A stretch of 56,861 nt of DNA from SAR202 cluster bacterium (GTDB taxonomy: Bacteria > Chloroflexota > Dehalococcoidia > Lucifugimonadales > UBA826): the NCBI GenBank assembly GCA_009392815.1, contig VFFS01000059.1, positions 1-56,861 of the forward strand, given 5' to 3'. The notes under the pieces were generated by a model, which saw only the letters and a program-made list of their open reading frames with translations, made no database searches and was not told where the DNA came from. Below, piece after piece: positions 47,111 through 55,840 of this stretch (position 1 is its first letter; each line of letters starts with the position of its first letter). Both the position numbers and the translations under genes were made by a program.

Positions 47111-47132
47111 TACTTCTCCTTTGACGGGTGCT

Positions 47133-48203
47133 TTACTTGTGGGCCTGTGAACTAAATTCCGGCATGACTTGGTCGGCGAACAACCGCATTGATCGTTGGA
47201 CTTCTTCGGTGGTCAATCTTCCTCTTCGATTGAATTCTAAGATGCATTGGCCAAGCGACGGTATTTTTTTCTCGATCATCTTGAGCCTTTTAATGCACCC
47301 TTCCGGATCATCGTAAATCGAATGAATACAGGCTTCATTAAAGTTCCATGTTCCCCATCCACCTGCTCCGGAAGAAAAATCGTGTCTTCCTCCTCCAATA
47401 GCTGAAGAATGTACAGGTGGGCCGTCCGCGATGACATCGCTGTCACGCCAGTTACGTGACATCAGCCCATGAGCTTTCTCTCGTGTTTCTGCCACAAAGA
47501 GTGAGATTGCGATATGAAATGGTTGAGGGTTTTGCGAAGATTTAGCTGAGGTTGTGCTGGAGGTAAATGCAATAGCGTGTTTTTCCAAATTGTGAATAGG
47601 TTGGCTAAATGTGGTACCTATCACCCCTAGGCCCTCTGAACCAGCGAAAGTGAAACTGGTGTCGCTATTGGCTGCGAGAAGCAGTGGCGGATGCGGGTTT
47701 TGCACCGGAAGAGGAACCACCGGCACGTCTTCAATTTGCCAGAATTTCCCACGGTAACTAAGTCTTTCCGTACCCCAGGCCTTTTGAAGAATGTCTGCAA
47801 ACTCAGCCACCATTTCTCGGCTGGTATTTTGGTCTATATCGGCGGAAACACCCATGACCTGGCTAGAGGCTCCCCCGTAACGTCCTCCCAGGCATAAATC
47901 CAGCCTCCCGCCAGTAACTATATCTGTGGTAGCTGCTGAGGTGGCAAAATCAAGTGGATGATGTAGGGGAATCTGGGTAGCCAAGGTCCCAAAACGTATA
48001 TTTTTAGTGTGCTGCGCGGCGGCAGCGGCAACTATGAGAGGCTGGGACATTGGTCTGGTAGGGTAAAAAGGAGATTCTGCAAGCCAAGCCTCGTGAAATC
48101 CCAATTCATCGCCCAGAGTTATCTCTTGGATTGTTTCAATGTGCCGGCGCGCTACGGTTGATCCCTCGTATCCAGGTACTTGCCAAAAAAGTCCAAACTT
48201 CAA
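47133..48203 (-). CDS. LLM class flavin-dependent oxidoreductase
   Basis: A 356-residue luciferase-like TIM barrel with LGFHEAWLAESPFYPTRP, FGTLATQIPLHHPLDFA, GGRLDLCLGGRYGG and the PLLLAANSD segment. The position of the usual His is held in AESPFYP, a variation from the His-His seen in others. It probably oxygenates an organic substrate with reduced FMN. The TTG start has GAGGGGA 7 nt upstream. It is the first gene of a three-gene operon with enolase-superfamily and CoA-transferase genes. Confidence 0.88.
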   Translation of the reverse strand: MKFGLFWQVPGYEGSTVARRHIETIQEITLGDELGFHEAWLAESPFYPTRPMSQPLIVAAAAAQHTKNIRFGTLATQIPLHHPLDFATSAATTDIVTGGRLDLCLGGRYGGASSQVMGVSADIDQNTSREMVAEFADILQKAWGTERLSYRGKFWQIEDVPVVPLPVQNPHPPLLLAANSDTSFTFAGSEGLGVIGTTFSQPIHNLEKHAIAFTSSTTSAKSSQNPQPFHIAISLFVAETREKAHGLMSRNWRDSDVIADGPPVHSSAIGGGRHDFSSGAGGWGTWNFNEACIHSIYDDPEGCIKRLKMIEKKIPSLGQCILEFNRRGRLTTEEVQRSMRLFADQVMPEFSSQAHK

Positions 48204-48301
48204 TATGGTTCCCCTCGATCATTTTTCAATAGTTCAAGGCATAGTAGCACTGAAGGGGAGGAATGTGGGAAGTGATAAATCCAGTAATTGTTAATAGTTA
48301 C

Positions 48302-49849
48302 CTATCTGGAACGCTGTTTTTTCTTGTGGAAATATCGCGACCTAGCGCTCTTTGCTCGACCATTTCTGGTACTGGATAGTTTATTATCTGTTGATTCCTC
48401 TCGATCGGAAAATGTGTCAGGATTAGGGGTGGATTTATCGGTCTTACCTCCTCGGAACCCCATGTAGTTTCTTTTCGGTCGAGATTCTTCTGTTTTCAGG
48501 CCAGAGTCTCTCAAAGAATTGAAATGTTCCCCGGAACTCTTTTTTGTAGAACGCCGATTACCATCATTATTCCCATTATTTCGATTTTTTCTTGGAGAGA
48601 AATCTTTTCTAGGCGATCCTCTTCTCCCATGCCTACTGGAATTTCTTGTCTTGTCCATGGTCTTTGATGATCGGTGGGTTCTATTGTCGGATTTTCGCCC
48701 TACAAGATCTGGAGAAAAACTACCATAGTCAAAATCATCTAATTGGCGTCGTTCTATCTTGCCCCCAAGGATTCTTTCTACTTTCCGTATCAGTAACTCA
48801 TCGTCGGGTACGGCGAAAGTGAATGCCTCTCCGCTACTTTGTGCTCTACCGGTTCTACCTATTCTATGAATGTAGGTGTCAACGGTATTGGGCATGTCAA
48901 AATTAATTACATGAGTGATTTCTGAAACATCAATTCCTCTGGAGGCAATGTCAGTAGCGACTAGAAGGTCATATTCTCCATTCTTGAAGCCTTCTATTGC
49001 TTTACGCCTTTTGTTTTGGGACATGTTTCCCTGAAGGGGGGCGACACTGTATTTCAATTTTTCTAGGTCTGCAGCGAGAAATCGAGCTCGACGTTTTGTT
49101 CTCGTGAAGACTATTACTTGCCCGGTTGCAGTTGTACCAAGTAAATGAAGTAGCAACTTCTTTTTTAATTTATCTGTCGTCGGATACAACGCATGGGTTA
49201 CTGTATGAACGGGGGCTATGGTCCCTATCTGTACTGTCTCCGGATTCTTGAGAATACCCGACGTTAATTCCCGAATGTCATCTGGCATTGTTGCAGCGAA
49301 AAACAGGGTTTGTTTCCTTTTAGGAAGGTGGGTCAGTATGCGCTGGATATCTGGTAGAAAACCCATGTCACACATTGTGTCCGCTTCGTCCAAGACTAGA
49401 GTTTCTACATGGTTTAGATCGATGGTTCCTTCAGAAACGTGATCTAGCAGCCTGCCAGGACACGCCACTGCGATATCTATTCCGCCCCTAAGTGATTTAT
49501 CCTGGGGACTCTTATTTACTCCCCCATAGAGGGCAAGGCTTTTGAGGTTGGTTTTGTAACCTAAATCAACAATAGTTTGATTTATCTGATCCGCCAACTC
49601 TCGAGTTGGTGCCACTATTAAGGCTTTTATCAGCCGACCATTTCGGGGTTCTACTTTTTCCAAGCTATTCAGTATTGGTAATACAAATGCAGCAGTCTTA
49701 CCAGTGCCTGTTTGGGCCATGCCAAGGACGTCCCTACCAGCTATAGCTAAAGGTATGCATTTTTCTTGAATAGCGGTTGGCTCGCTATATCCGGCTTTAT
49801 GGACACCGTCAAGAATGGTAGGGCTAAGGTCTAATTCGTTGAATTGCAG
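48302..49849 (-). CDS. DEAD-box RNA helicase with basic C-terminal tail, CTG start
   Basis: 515 residues if started at CTG 49849. The N-terminal Q motif and FNELDLSPTILDGV are present, then AQTGTGKT (45-52), APTREL, GGxx, PGR, DEAD (154-157), an AAT motif III and HRIGRTGR. The last ~140 residues are a basic Arg/Lys/Ser/Asn-rich low-complexity tail. No ATG, GTG or TTG lies in frame between the upstream stop and the ATG within the Walker A region; AGGAG is 7 nt before CTG, which gives a normal start MQFNEL. It unwinds RNA, likely in ribosome assembly or cold stress. A sequencing error is an alternative. Confidence 0.9.
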   Translation of the reverse strand: MQFNELDLSPTILDGVHKAGYSEPTAIQEKCIPLAIAGRDVLGMAQTGTGKTAAFVLPILNSLEKVEPRNGRLIKALIVAPTRELADQINQTIVDLGYKTNLKSLALYGGVNKSPQDKSLRGGIDIAVACPGRLLDHVSEGTIDLNHVETLVLDEADTMCDMGFLPDIQRILTHLPKRKQTLFFAATMPDDIRELTSGILKNPETVQIGTIAPVHTVTHALYPTTDKLKKKLLLHLLGTTATGQVIVFTRTKRRARFLAADLEKLKYSVAPLQGNMSQNKRRKAIEGFKNGEYDLLVATDIASRGIDVSEITHVINFDMPNTVDTYIHRIGRTGRAQSSGEAFTFAVPDDELLIRKVERILGGKIERRQLDDFDYGSFSPDLVGRKSDNRTHRSSKTMDKTRNSSRHGRRGSPRKDFSPRKNRNNGNNDGNRRSTKKSSGEHFNSLRDSGLKTEESRPKRNYMGFRGGKTDKSTPNPDTFSDREESTDNKLSSTRNGRAKSARSRYFHKKKQRSR

Positions 49850-49933
49850 CTTAAATCTCCTGATTGATTACATTGAAGTTTTCAAAATTTAACCTATTAA
49901 AAAATTGATAGGAAGAGAGGATTGTTGCAAACA

Positions 49934-49951
49934 ACCTCGTATGAGCGAGGT
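49934..49951. terminator. Possible hairpin terminator
   Basis: ACCTCG (49934-49939) pairs with CGAGGT (49946-49951), with ATTTTT after it on the plus strand. It is 98 bp downstream of the acyltransferase stop on the minus strand, where the flank is only TGTTTG. The orientation with the U-run has no plus-strand gene upstream, so the call is weak. Confidence 0.3.
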
Positions 49952-50048
49952 ATTTTTACAGAGAATTTGTCCGATTGCGGGAGCCTATCTTAATCTTCTT
50001 AGGTTATGTCAGCGAGAATCCACTAGTGAAATTATACAGTCTAAATTT

Positions 50049-51473
50049 TCAAGAATCATCGCTTTTGCGTCTCTTCCCGTTAAGAAGTGTCCCAATCAGT
50101 GTGTATCTAACTAGGTAACGGTAGGTAAAAAACCCGATCGCAATGGTAAAACAGCAGGACAAAACAAACTTACTTTCTGCCGTCCAGTGGAGCCCGGTAT
50201 AAGTTAGGAGAAAATTGGAACGGTCCGCATGAGCTAAGAAGAAAGTAAAGAATGCCACAACTGGAAGATGCATTATGTATATCCAGTAGGAAGAGTCCGC
50301 GAGCCACCTCTGCCACTTACTATTACTACCAGACATTACGATCTCAAAAGTACCCAATAAAGCTAAACTTAATAAAGCTGCGGAAAAGCCATAAAAAGAC
50401 GTGTCTAGGAAGTTGAACAGCTCTAATTGGTCGAAGTTTTTCGTAGATTTTAAACTGTCTGAAATGCCGGAAAAAATTATGTGGCCAAAGTAAGCGATCG
50501 CTGAAAATATCCATAGTAAAATCATGGAATTTGTGCGGGTCAACACTTGTATCAGGTTTCGTTTTTTCCACAAACCGAAGCCGTAGAAGAAAAATAACCC
50601 TGCATACAGCAAATCCAATAGATTTAAGGGCCAAATGGGCTTAGCTTCGTTTTCTCCACGCAAGATCAGCAGTACAGCTGCCAGAAGAGCGAGCACAACT
50701 GGAATGCGTGAGTATGTAATGAAACTCATGTAGTGAACTAGGGGAGTTTTAAGTGCCAACTTCACTAATCCTGTTGTGAAACAAGCAATTGTCACGATAA
50801 CCGCGGCCAGGCCACTCACAAGCAATAGACTAAAGGCCTTGAAGATGCCGGTGCCTTCAAATGGCCCTATTCCATAAGCGTAGATTAAAGCGCCCAGAAA
50901 AAAACACCAAAATAGGATTAGGACTAATAATGAAGATTTTACGGACCACAGAGATTTAATGATGGCAATTGTTAAGTAGAGCCACAGTAAGTAGTAGAGA
51001 AACCATAGGTGGGCGATAATTCCTCCACTGGATTTAAGGTCTAGGCCTTTGTCAGCAGTGTTTTGAAATGACTGAAGGTCAAATTCGCCAGTCCATCCAT
51101 AAATCCAAAGGAAGGGGATTAACAGAGCTGTCATAGTGCCGAATATAACGAGAGGTATGCCTACACGGGTGACTCTGTTTAAAATCAAGCTTCTAAGTCC
51201 CCGTTGTTCCAAAAGTAGATGAGTAAAAAAGCCGGCTATCAGAAAAAACAGGGGCATTCTCCAGGCATGAATGAAGTCAAATAGGAGTAGTAGAACAACG
51301 GACTGATCGTCATCGGCGGGCCAGAGTCGTTCAATGTTCACTAATGTTGCAAAGTAGGGGATGGAGGCATGAAGCAGAATGCCGAGCAACATCGCTATTC
51401 CTCGTAGCGCATCGAGACCGTGGTACCTTGGTGAGGTTTCCCCGATAGTTTTCTGCGACATTTTCACTGCCAT
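50049..51473 (-). CDS. Acyltransferase family 3 membrane protein
   Basis: 474 residues, multi-pass. The N-terminal block RYHGLDALRGIAMLLGILLHAS with the conserved Arg and His identifies the OafA/OpgC-type acyltransferase-3 family, followed by about ten hydrophobic helices. It probably transfers acetyl, succinyl or similar groups to a surface or periplasmic glycan. Target unknown. The ATG has no clear ribosome-binding site; Met5 is an alternative. Confidence 0.88.
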   Translation of the reverse strand: MAVKMSQKTIGETSPRYHGLDALRGIAMLLGILLHASIPYFATLVNIERLWPADDDQSVVLLLLFDFIHAWRMPLFFLIAGFFTHLLLEQRGLRSLILNRVTRVGIPLVIFGTMTALLIPFLWIYGWTGEFDLQSFQNTADKGLDLKSSGGIIAHLWFLYYLLWLYLTIAIIKSLWSVKSSLLVLILFWCFFLGALIYAYGIGPFEGTGIFKAFSLLLVSGLAAVIVTIACFTTGLVKLALKTPLVHYMSFITYSRIPVVLALLAAVLLILRGENEAKPIWPLNLLDLLYAGLFFFYGFGLWKKRNLIQVLTRTNSMILLWIFSAIAYFGHIIFSGISDSLKSTKNFDQLELFNFLDTSFYGFSAALLSLALLGTFEIVMSGSNSKWQRWLADSSYWIYIMHLPVVAFFTFFLAHADRSNFLLTYTGLHWTAESKFVLSCCFTIAIGFFTYRYLVRYTLIGTLLNGKRRKSDDS

Positions 51474-51633
51474 ATCATCATTAGAATTGATTTGAAACTT
51501 TCTTTCTGTATTCTAGATTAATTACCTCCGCAGAGAGGATGGAAAATCCGTTACACTCCGACAATCACGCTGCGTTATATGTGAGTAACACGTCAAATAA
51601 TCTTTATCAAAGTATTAATCAAGGAGAATTTCA

Positions 51634-52632
51634 GTGGAATATCGTAGGTTTGGTAGTACTGATATTGATGTCTCAGTACTCGGGTTTGGGTGTGGAGCTG
51701 TGGGGGGTTTAATGGTTCGTGGTGAGCATGAAGATATGATTCGTTCTGTAGAGTACGCTTTGGAACATGGAGTTAATTACTTTGATACAGCGAGGATGTA
51801 CGGCGATGGCCTGTCAGAAATTCATACCGGAGCTATACTTCGTGAAATAGGAGCTTCTGATGCGATCGTTGGGACTAAGGTTAGGTTGTCGCCAAGTGAA
51901 TATTCAGATATACCAAACGCTATAGAAACCCAGATCGAAAATAGTTTGTCTCGCCTTGGACTTGATTCTGTCGATATTGTATATACCCATGACAGAATAG
52001 GGGCGATCCCTTCTCCTTTCCAAGGAGTCATTTCTGAGCGGGAATTGGAGCAAATCGTCACTGTTTTTGAGAGATTTGTAGAGGCAGGGAAAATAAGATA
52101 TTGGGGGTTTAATGGCTTAGGGGAGACAATTGCCATAAAAGACTGCGTAGCCCAGTTTAAACCAAGTGGAATACATACTTGCTTCAATATGTTGAACGCT
52201 TCTTCGGTTGAGGCAGCTCCGCCCCGTTTTTCATATCAAGACTATGAAAATTTATCCTCAGTGGCTGCCAGTGTAGGTGCTGGCACTGTTGGGATAAGGG
52301 TGTTGGCAGCAGGGGCATTAACTGGTATTACTGAGAGACATGAGATTGCCGCCCAGTCTGTTGCCCCTATAGCTACTGGTGAAACACTAGATGACGATTT
52401 TAACAAGGCCTCCAATTTTAACTTTTTAATCACAGAGGGTTATGCGTCCTCCATGGTGGAGGCTGCAATAAGATTCTCAATAAGTTTTGAGGAAATATCG
52501 ACTTCCTTAGTTGGTTTGTCTTCATTTGATCATATTGAGCAAGCCATATCTGCGGCTGACAAAGGTCCTTTCGACGGCGAGGTCATAGAGAGACTTAAAG
52601 AGCTTAGAACCACATTTATAACAAATACTTGA
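51634..52632 (+). CDS. Aldo/keto reductase (aldose or fucose dehydrogenase-like)
   Basis: A 332-residue NAD(P)-dependent oxidoreductase with all catalytic residues: Asp51, Tyr56 (YFDTARMYG), Lys82 (VGTKVR) and His119 (YTHD). The N-terminus MEYRRFGSTDIDVSVLGFGC is typical of aldose 1-dehydrogenase-like AKR enzymes, including L-fucose and L-galactose dehydrogenases. GTG start with AAGGAG 7 nt upstream. It is followed by an enolase-superfamily gene and an MFS carrier in one plus-strand run, fitting a sugar-oxidation role (inference). Confidence 0.9.
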   Translation: MEYRRFGSTDIDVSVLGFGCGAVGGLMVRGEHEDMIRSVEYALEHGVNYFDTARMYGDGLSEIHTGAILREIGASDAIVGTKVRLSPSEYSDIPNAIETQIENSLSRLGLDSVDIVYTHDRIGAIPSPFQGVISERELEQIVTVFERFVEAGKIRYWGFNGLGETIAIKDCVAQFKPSGIHTCFNMLNASSVEAAPPRFSYQDYENLSSVAASVGAGTVGIRVLAAGALTGITERHEIAAQSVAPIATGETLDDDFNKASNFNFLITEGYASSMVEAAIRFSISFEEISTSLVGLSSFDHIEQAISAADKGPFDGEVIERLKELRTTFITNT

Positions 52633-52687
52633 TCAGCAGATTATCATTCAGCTAGGTACAAACTATTAAAGTAATCGAGGGCAAAAA

Positions 52688-53899
52688 ATGAAAATTACAG
52701 ACATAAAAACTTTTATCGTGGATGCGGGCTGGCGACCCTGGATGTTTGTCAAAGTTGAGACAGATGAAGGATTAGTGGGTTGGGGGGAGTGTTCCGATGG
52801 AAAATCACCCCATGGTATCGAAGGTGTTATCAGGGATCTTAAGCCTTCGCTTATTGGAAAGGATCCACGTGCGTTTGAGATGCGTTTCAATGAAATGGCG
52901 ATTAACACTCGGCAGAGTAGATGGGGTGTTGCGGCAAAGGCTCTTGCCGGTCTCGACTGTGCATTTATAGATATAAAAGCTAAATATCATGGGATATCAG
53001 TCGCTGAGCTATTTGGAGGACCAACACGGGACAAAGTTAGAGTGTACTGGTCTCATTGTGGATCAAGTCGAATAAGACACGCGGATATTTTGGGAACTCC
53101 TCCCATTGAAACTTGGGCAGATGTTACAGCTCTTGGGAAGGAAGTGAAAAGTAGAGGCTTTACTGCACTGAAGACAAATGTACTCCTTCCTGGTGAAAAC
53201 GCTACTTTTGGAGGCGGTTCGGTTGGTGGTGCTGGCACCACTGATCAGATAGCTCCTAAATGGCTTATTCCCCATATAGAGACTTTAATCGGAACGTTTA
53301 GGGATGCTGTGGGAGATGATATTGATCTTAATCTCGATTTGAATTTTCACTTCAAAACTGAGGGTTGTCTAAGGATTGCGAAAGTTCTGGAACAATTCGA
53401 TATGTTGTGGTTAGAAATAGATATGTATGACCCTCACAGTCTACGCCAAATAAAGGACTCAACGACGACAAGAATATGCACAGGTGAAAATCTTTTCTAT
53501 ATGGAGCAATACCTACCGTATTTTGAAAATCATTCTGCCGACATGTTCATGATCGATGTACCGTGGAACGGATTCAGTCAGTCTAAGAAGATTGGCGATT
53601 TGGCTGAAGTTTTTCAGCACAATGTAGCACCACATAATTACTATAGTCACCTATCTAGTTTTGTTAGTGCATCTCTATGCGCAACTCTCCCTAATGTCAG
53701 GATTATGGAAATCGACATTGATGATGTGCCTTGGAAGGATGACTTAACGACGACAACTCCAGAAATTGTGGATGGGTATATGACAGTGCCTACTTCTCCA
53801 GGGTGGGGCACAGACATAAATGAAGATGTTGCAAAGGAACATCCATGGGATGAAAATAAGCTCGTCTCAGTGACCTCACACGGCTACAAGGTTATATAG
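52688..53899 (+). CDS. Enolase-superfamily sugar-acid dehydratase-like enzyme
   Basis: A 403-residue protein of the mandelate-racemase subgroup, most like the galactonate dehydratase branch. The N-terminus has KVETDEGLVGWGEC; the barrel has NLDLNF with the Asp ligand, CTGENLF, WLEIDMYD and the VAPHNYYS motif with the catalytic His. It would convert an aldonic acid to a 2-keto-3-deoxy acid. It begins 55 bp after the aldo/keto reductase gene and is followed by an MFS carrier 31 bp on. Substrate uncertain. Confidence 0.88.
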   Translation: MKITDIKTFIVDAGWRPWMFVKVETDEGLVGWGECSDGKSPHGIEGVIRDLKPSLIGKDPRAFEMRFNEMAINTRQSRWGVAAKALAGLDCAFIDIKAKYHGISVAELFGGPTRDKVRVYWSHCGSSRIRHADILGTPPIETWADVTALGKEVKSRGFTALKTNVLLPGENATFGGGSVGGAGTTDQIAPKWLIPHIETLIGTFRDAVGDDIDLNLDLNFHFKTEGCLRIAKVLEQFDMLWLEIDMYDPHSLRQIKDSTTTRICTGENLFYMEQYLPYFENHSADMFMIDVPWNGFSQSKKIGDLAEVFQHNVAPHNYYSHLSSFVSASLCATLPNVRIMEIDIDDVPWKDDLTTTTPEIVDGYMTVPTSPGWGTDINEDVAKEHPWDENKLVSVTSHGYKVI

Positions 53900-53930
53900 A
53901 CGACTATCTTGTGCTGAAAAGGTGGTGGTT

Positions 53931-55208
53931 ATGGTAGATGGTTTTTCATCAACATCTACGGATGATGTAATAGAAGAAAAGAACTCAGAGGCTGGGCCCT
54001 ACAGGTGGGTAGTTTTTTCTGCGTTTGTTGCATGTAATACAGCTGGGTTTTTGATAGCGAATACCATTGGAATCTTGCTGCCGTCTATTGCAGACGATAT
54101 TTTACTAACTCCAACGGAGCAAGGGATCCTTAGTTCTGCTCCTTTCTGGGCCAATCTTACTTTGATGGTTGTGGTCAGCTGGTGGACGTCAAGATATAGA
54201 CCGAAAATTCTTGTGAGCATTACGATGTTGTTAGGGGCTATTTTTCTATTTGTTCAAGGGTGGGCCCCGACGTTCCTGGCACTATTCTTAGGAAGGTTAG
54301 CATTTGGAGTAACGATGATCGCCAGAGAGCCCGCTCGGTCACTTCTTATAAGGCAATGGCTTCCCCAGAGAGAGACGAACATGGCGGGAGGGATATCTAA
54401 CTTATTTTTTGGGATTATTGTTAGTGGAGGACTTTTATTGACGCCAATAATCCTGAATTACTTTGATGGTAACTGGCGACCAACCATGAACTCATTCGGA
54501 GCATTCTTTTTAATTCTCGGAGTTATTTGGCAGGTTTTAGGAAGAGAGAGAAATCCCGTAACGACCCGTACGGTCGAGGAGACTAGTGGTTCATCGGGTG
54601 AATTTTCTTTGGTTAAAAAGGCATTTTCTTTCAGGGAAGTGTGGATAGCCGGGATTGGGTTTACCGGGGCATTAATGGCCTTTTCTTCTTTTAATAGTTT
54701 TTTCCCTACCATGGCATTGAGTTTTTACGATATTTCGTTGAGTGGATCTGGTTTGATAGTTGCAATGTACGTTTTACCAGGAGGGTTTTCTGGTGTAATA
54801 GTGGCTTATTGCTTAAAAGGTGTTCGCGGCCGCGCACCAATTCTGGCATTTGCAGGTGTTGTTATGGCCGGAACGTATTGTGCTATGACTTTGACTCAAT
54901 CTTTTTCACTTCTTCTTGTGATCTCTATCATCAACGGTATTGGATGGGGGTTTTTCCCTTTGTTATATATGGTTCCTTTTCACCTCAAAGGTATTCAGCC
55001 TCGAGAAATTGCTATTGCAGTTGCAGTTGTGATGTCTATGGCCGCTTTGGGTTCATCAATTGGTCCAGCCTTAACGGGGTTTATGCAGGAATCAATGGGA
55101 AGTTTACAGTTGTCATTAAGAATAATTTCCTTATCGCCCTTGACTTTAGTTATTGCCGCGATCCTTCTCGGGAAAAAATATCATGCAGTTGATCGGCAAG
55201 TGGAATAG
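53931..55208 (+). CDS. MFS transporter, sugar-acid or anion symporter type
   Basis: A 425-residue, 12-helix carrier. After a cytoplasmic N-terminus of about 25 residues, helices contain TEQGILSSAPFWANL and AREPARSLLIRQWLPQRE, a loop pattern seen in phthalate/hexuronate-type (ACS) carriers. I used the ATG at 53931 because GGTGG lies 6 nt upstream, rather than a GTG three codons earlier. It probably imports the substrate handled by the two enzymes upstream. Confidence 0.82.
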   Translation: MVDGFSSTSTDDVIEEKNSEAGPYRWVVFSAFVACNTAGFLIANTIGILLPSIADDILLTPTEQGILSSAPFWANLTLMVVVSWWTSRYRPKILVSITMLLGAIFLFVQGWAPTFLALFLGRLAFGVTMIAREPARSLLIRQWLPQRETNMAGGISNLFFGIIVSGGLLLTPIILNYFDGNWRPTMNSFGAFFLILGVIWQVLGRERNPVTTRTVEETSGSSGEFSLVKKAFSFREVWIAGIGFTGALMAFSSFNSFFPTMALSFYDISLSGSGLIVAMYVLPGGFSGVIVAYCLKGVRGRAPILAFAGVVMAGTYCAMTLTQSFSLLLVISIINGIGWGFFPLLYMVPFHLKGIQPREIAIAVAVVMSMAALGSSIGPALTGFMQESMGSLQLSLRIISLSPLTLVIAAILLGKKYHAVDRQVE

Positions 55209-55429
55209 TTTGAGTTGGATACAAGGGGATTTTTATGTTGCTCGATAAGTTGGTTGATGTGATGAGAGGCTGTTACGAACCTATAAAATAGTCTTGGTTT
55301 TCTGAGCAAAAATTGCTGTTTTGCGAAGTGTAAATGTGGAAAAAAACATAAAGATGTAGTAGTGGATAGCCTTTGGGCATAAAGACGCAATTATTGGAGT
55401 GTGATAGAATCTGTCCTCTTATTAAGTAG

Positions 55430-55455
55430 GCTGGGCACCAAGAGTGTTACCCAGC
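55430..55455 (+). promoter_or_regulatory. Leader hairpin of the RRM protein gene
   Basis: GCTGGG (55430-55435) pairs with CCCAGC (55450-55455), with an inner CAC/GTG pairing and a CAAGA loop. It ends 20 nt before the GTG start. No U-run follows. It may control translation or be a target of the encoded RNA-binding protein; that is speculation. The rest of the 267-bp spacer has no clear promoter. Confidence 0.45.
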
Positions 55456-55475
55456 AGTTCGGAGTTGAGTAGAAC

Positions 55476-55727
55476 GTGAATATCTATTGTGGAAATATAG
55501 CTTATACAACGACAGAGGATGACCTCAGGGATCTTTTCGCCCAGTATGGTGAGGTATCTGCTGTGCGTGTAATAACTGACAGAGATACAGGAAGGTCCAA
55601 AGGATTTGGCTTTGTAGAAATGGTCGATGATGGCCAGGCCAAAGAGGCTATTGAAGCCTTAGATGGTAAGGACTTTATGGGTCGAGACGTCAGAATCAAC
55701 GAGGCAAGGCCCAGAGAACCAAGATAG
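55476..55727 (+). CDS. Small RRM RNA-binding protein
   Basis: An 83-residue single RRM domain: RNP2 IYCGNI (3-8), RNP1 KGFGFVEM (42-49) and a short basic tail ending in RPREPR. Such glycine-poor bacterial RRM proteins resemble cyanobacterial cold-induced RNA-binding proteins. It binds single-stranded RNA in the cytosol; exact targets unknown. The start is GTG, with GGAG further upstream than ideal, and a strong hairpin lies in its leader. Confidence 0.9.
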   Translation: MNIYCGNIAYTTTEDDLRDLFAQYGEVSAVRVITDRDTGRSKGFGFVEMVDDGQAKEAIEALDGKDFMGRDVRINEARPREPR

Positions 55728-55840
55728 CCCCTGCTTTATTGCGCTTCCCTTCTCTCTATGTGAGTGGATCATCAGGGATGGCGAAGAGTTCCTTCAAAAC
55801 GCTGTGAGGCGGCGTAATTGACGTCGCTTCTGCGTGCTGC

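Noticed and set aside
49905-50114. 69-codon plus-strand frame between helicase and acyltransferase genes
   Set aside because: Overlaps the 3' end of the acyltransferase gene, no recognisable protein features.
55235-55291. 18-codon ORF with AAGGGG before its ATG, behind the MFS gene
   Set aside because: Too short to judge; composition gives no support beyond the ribosome-binding-site-like tract.
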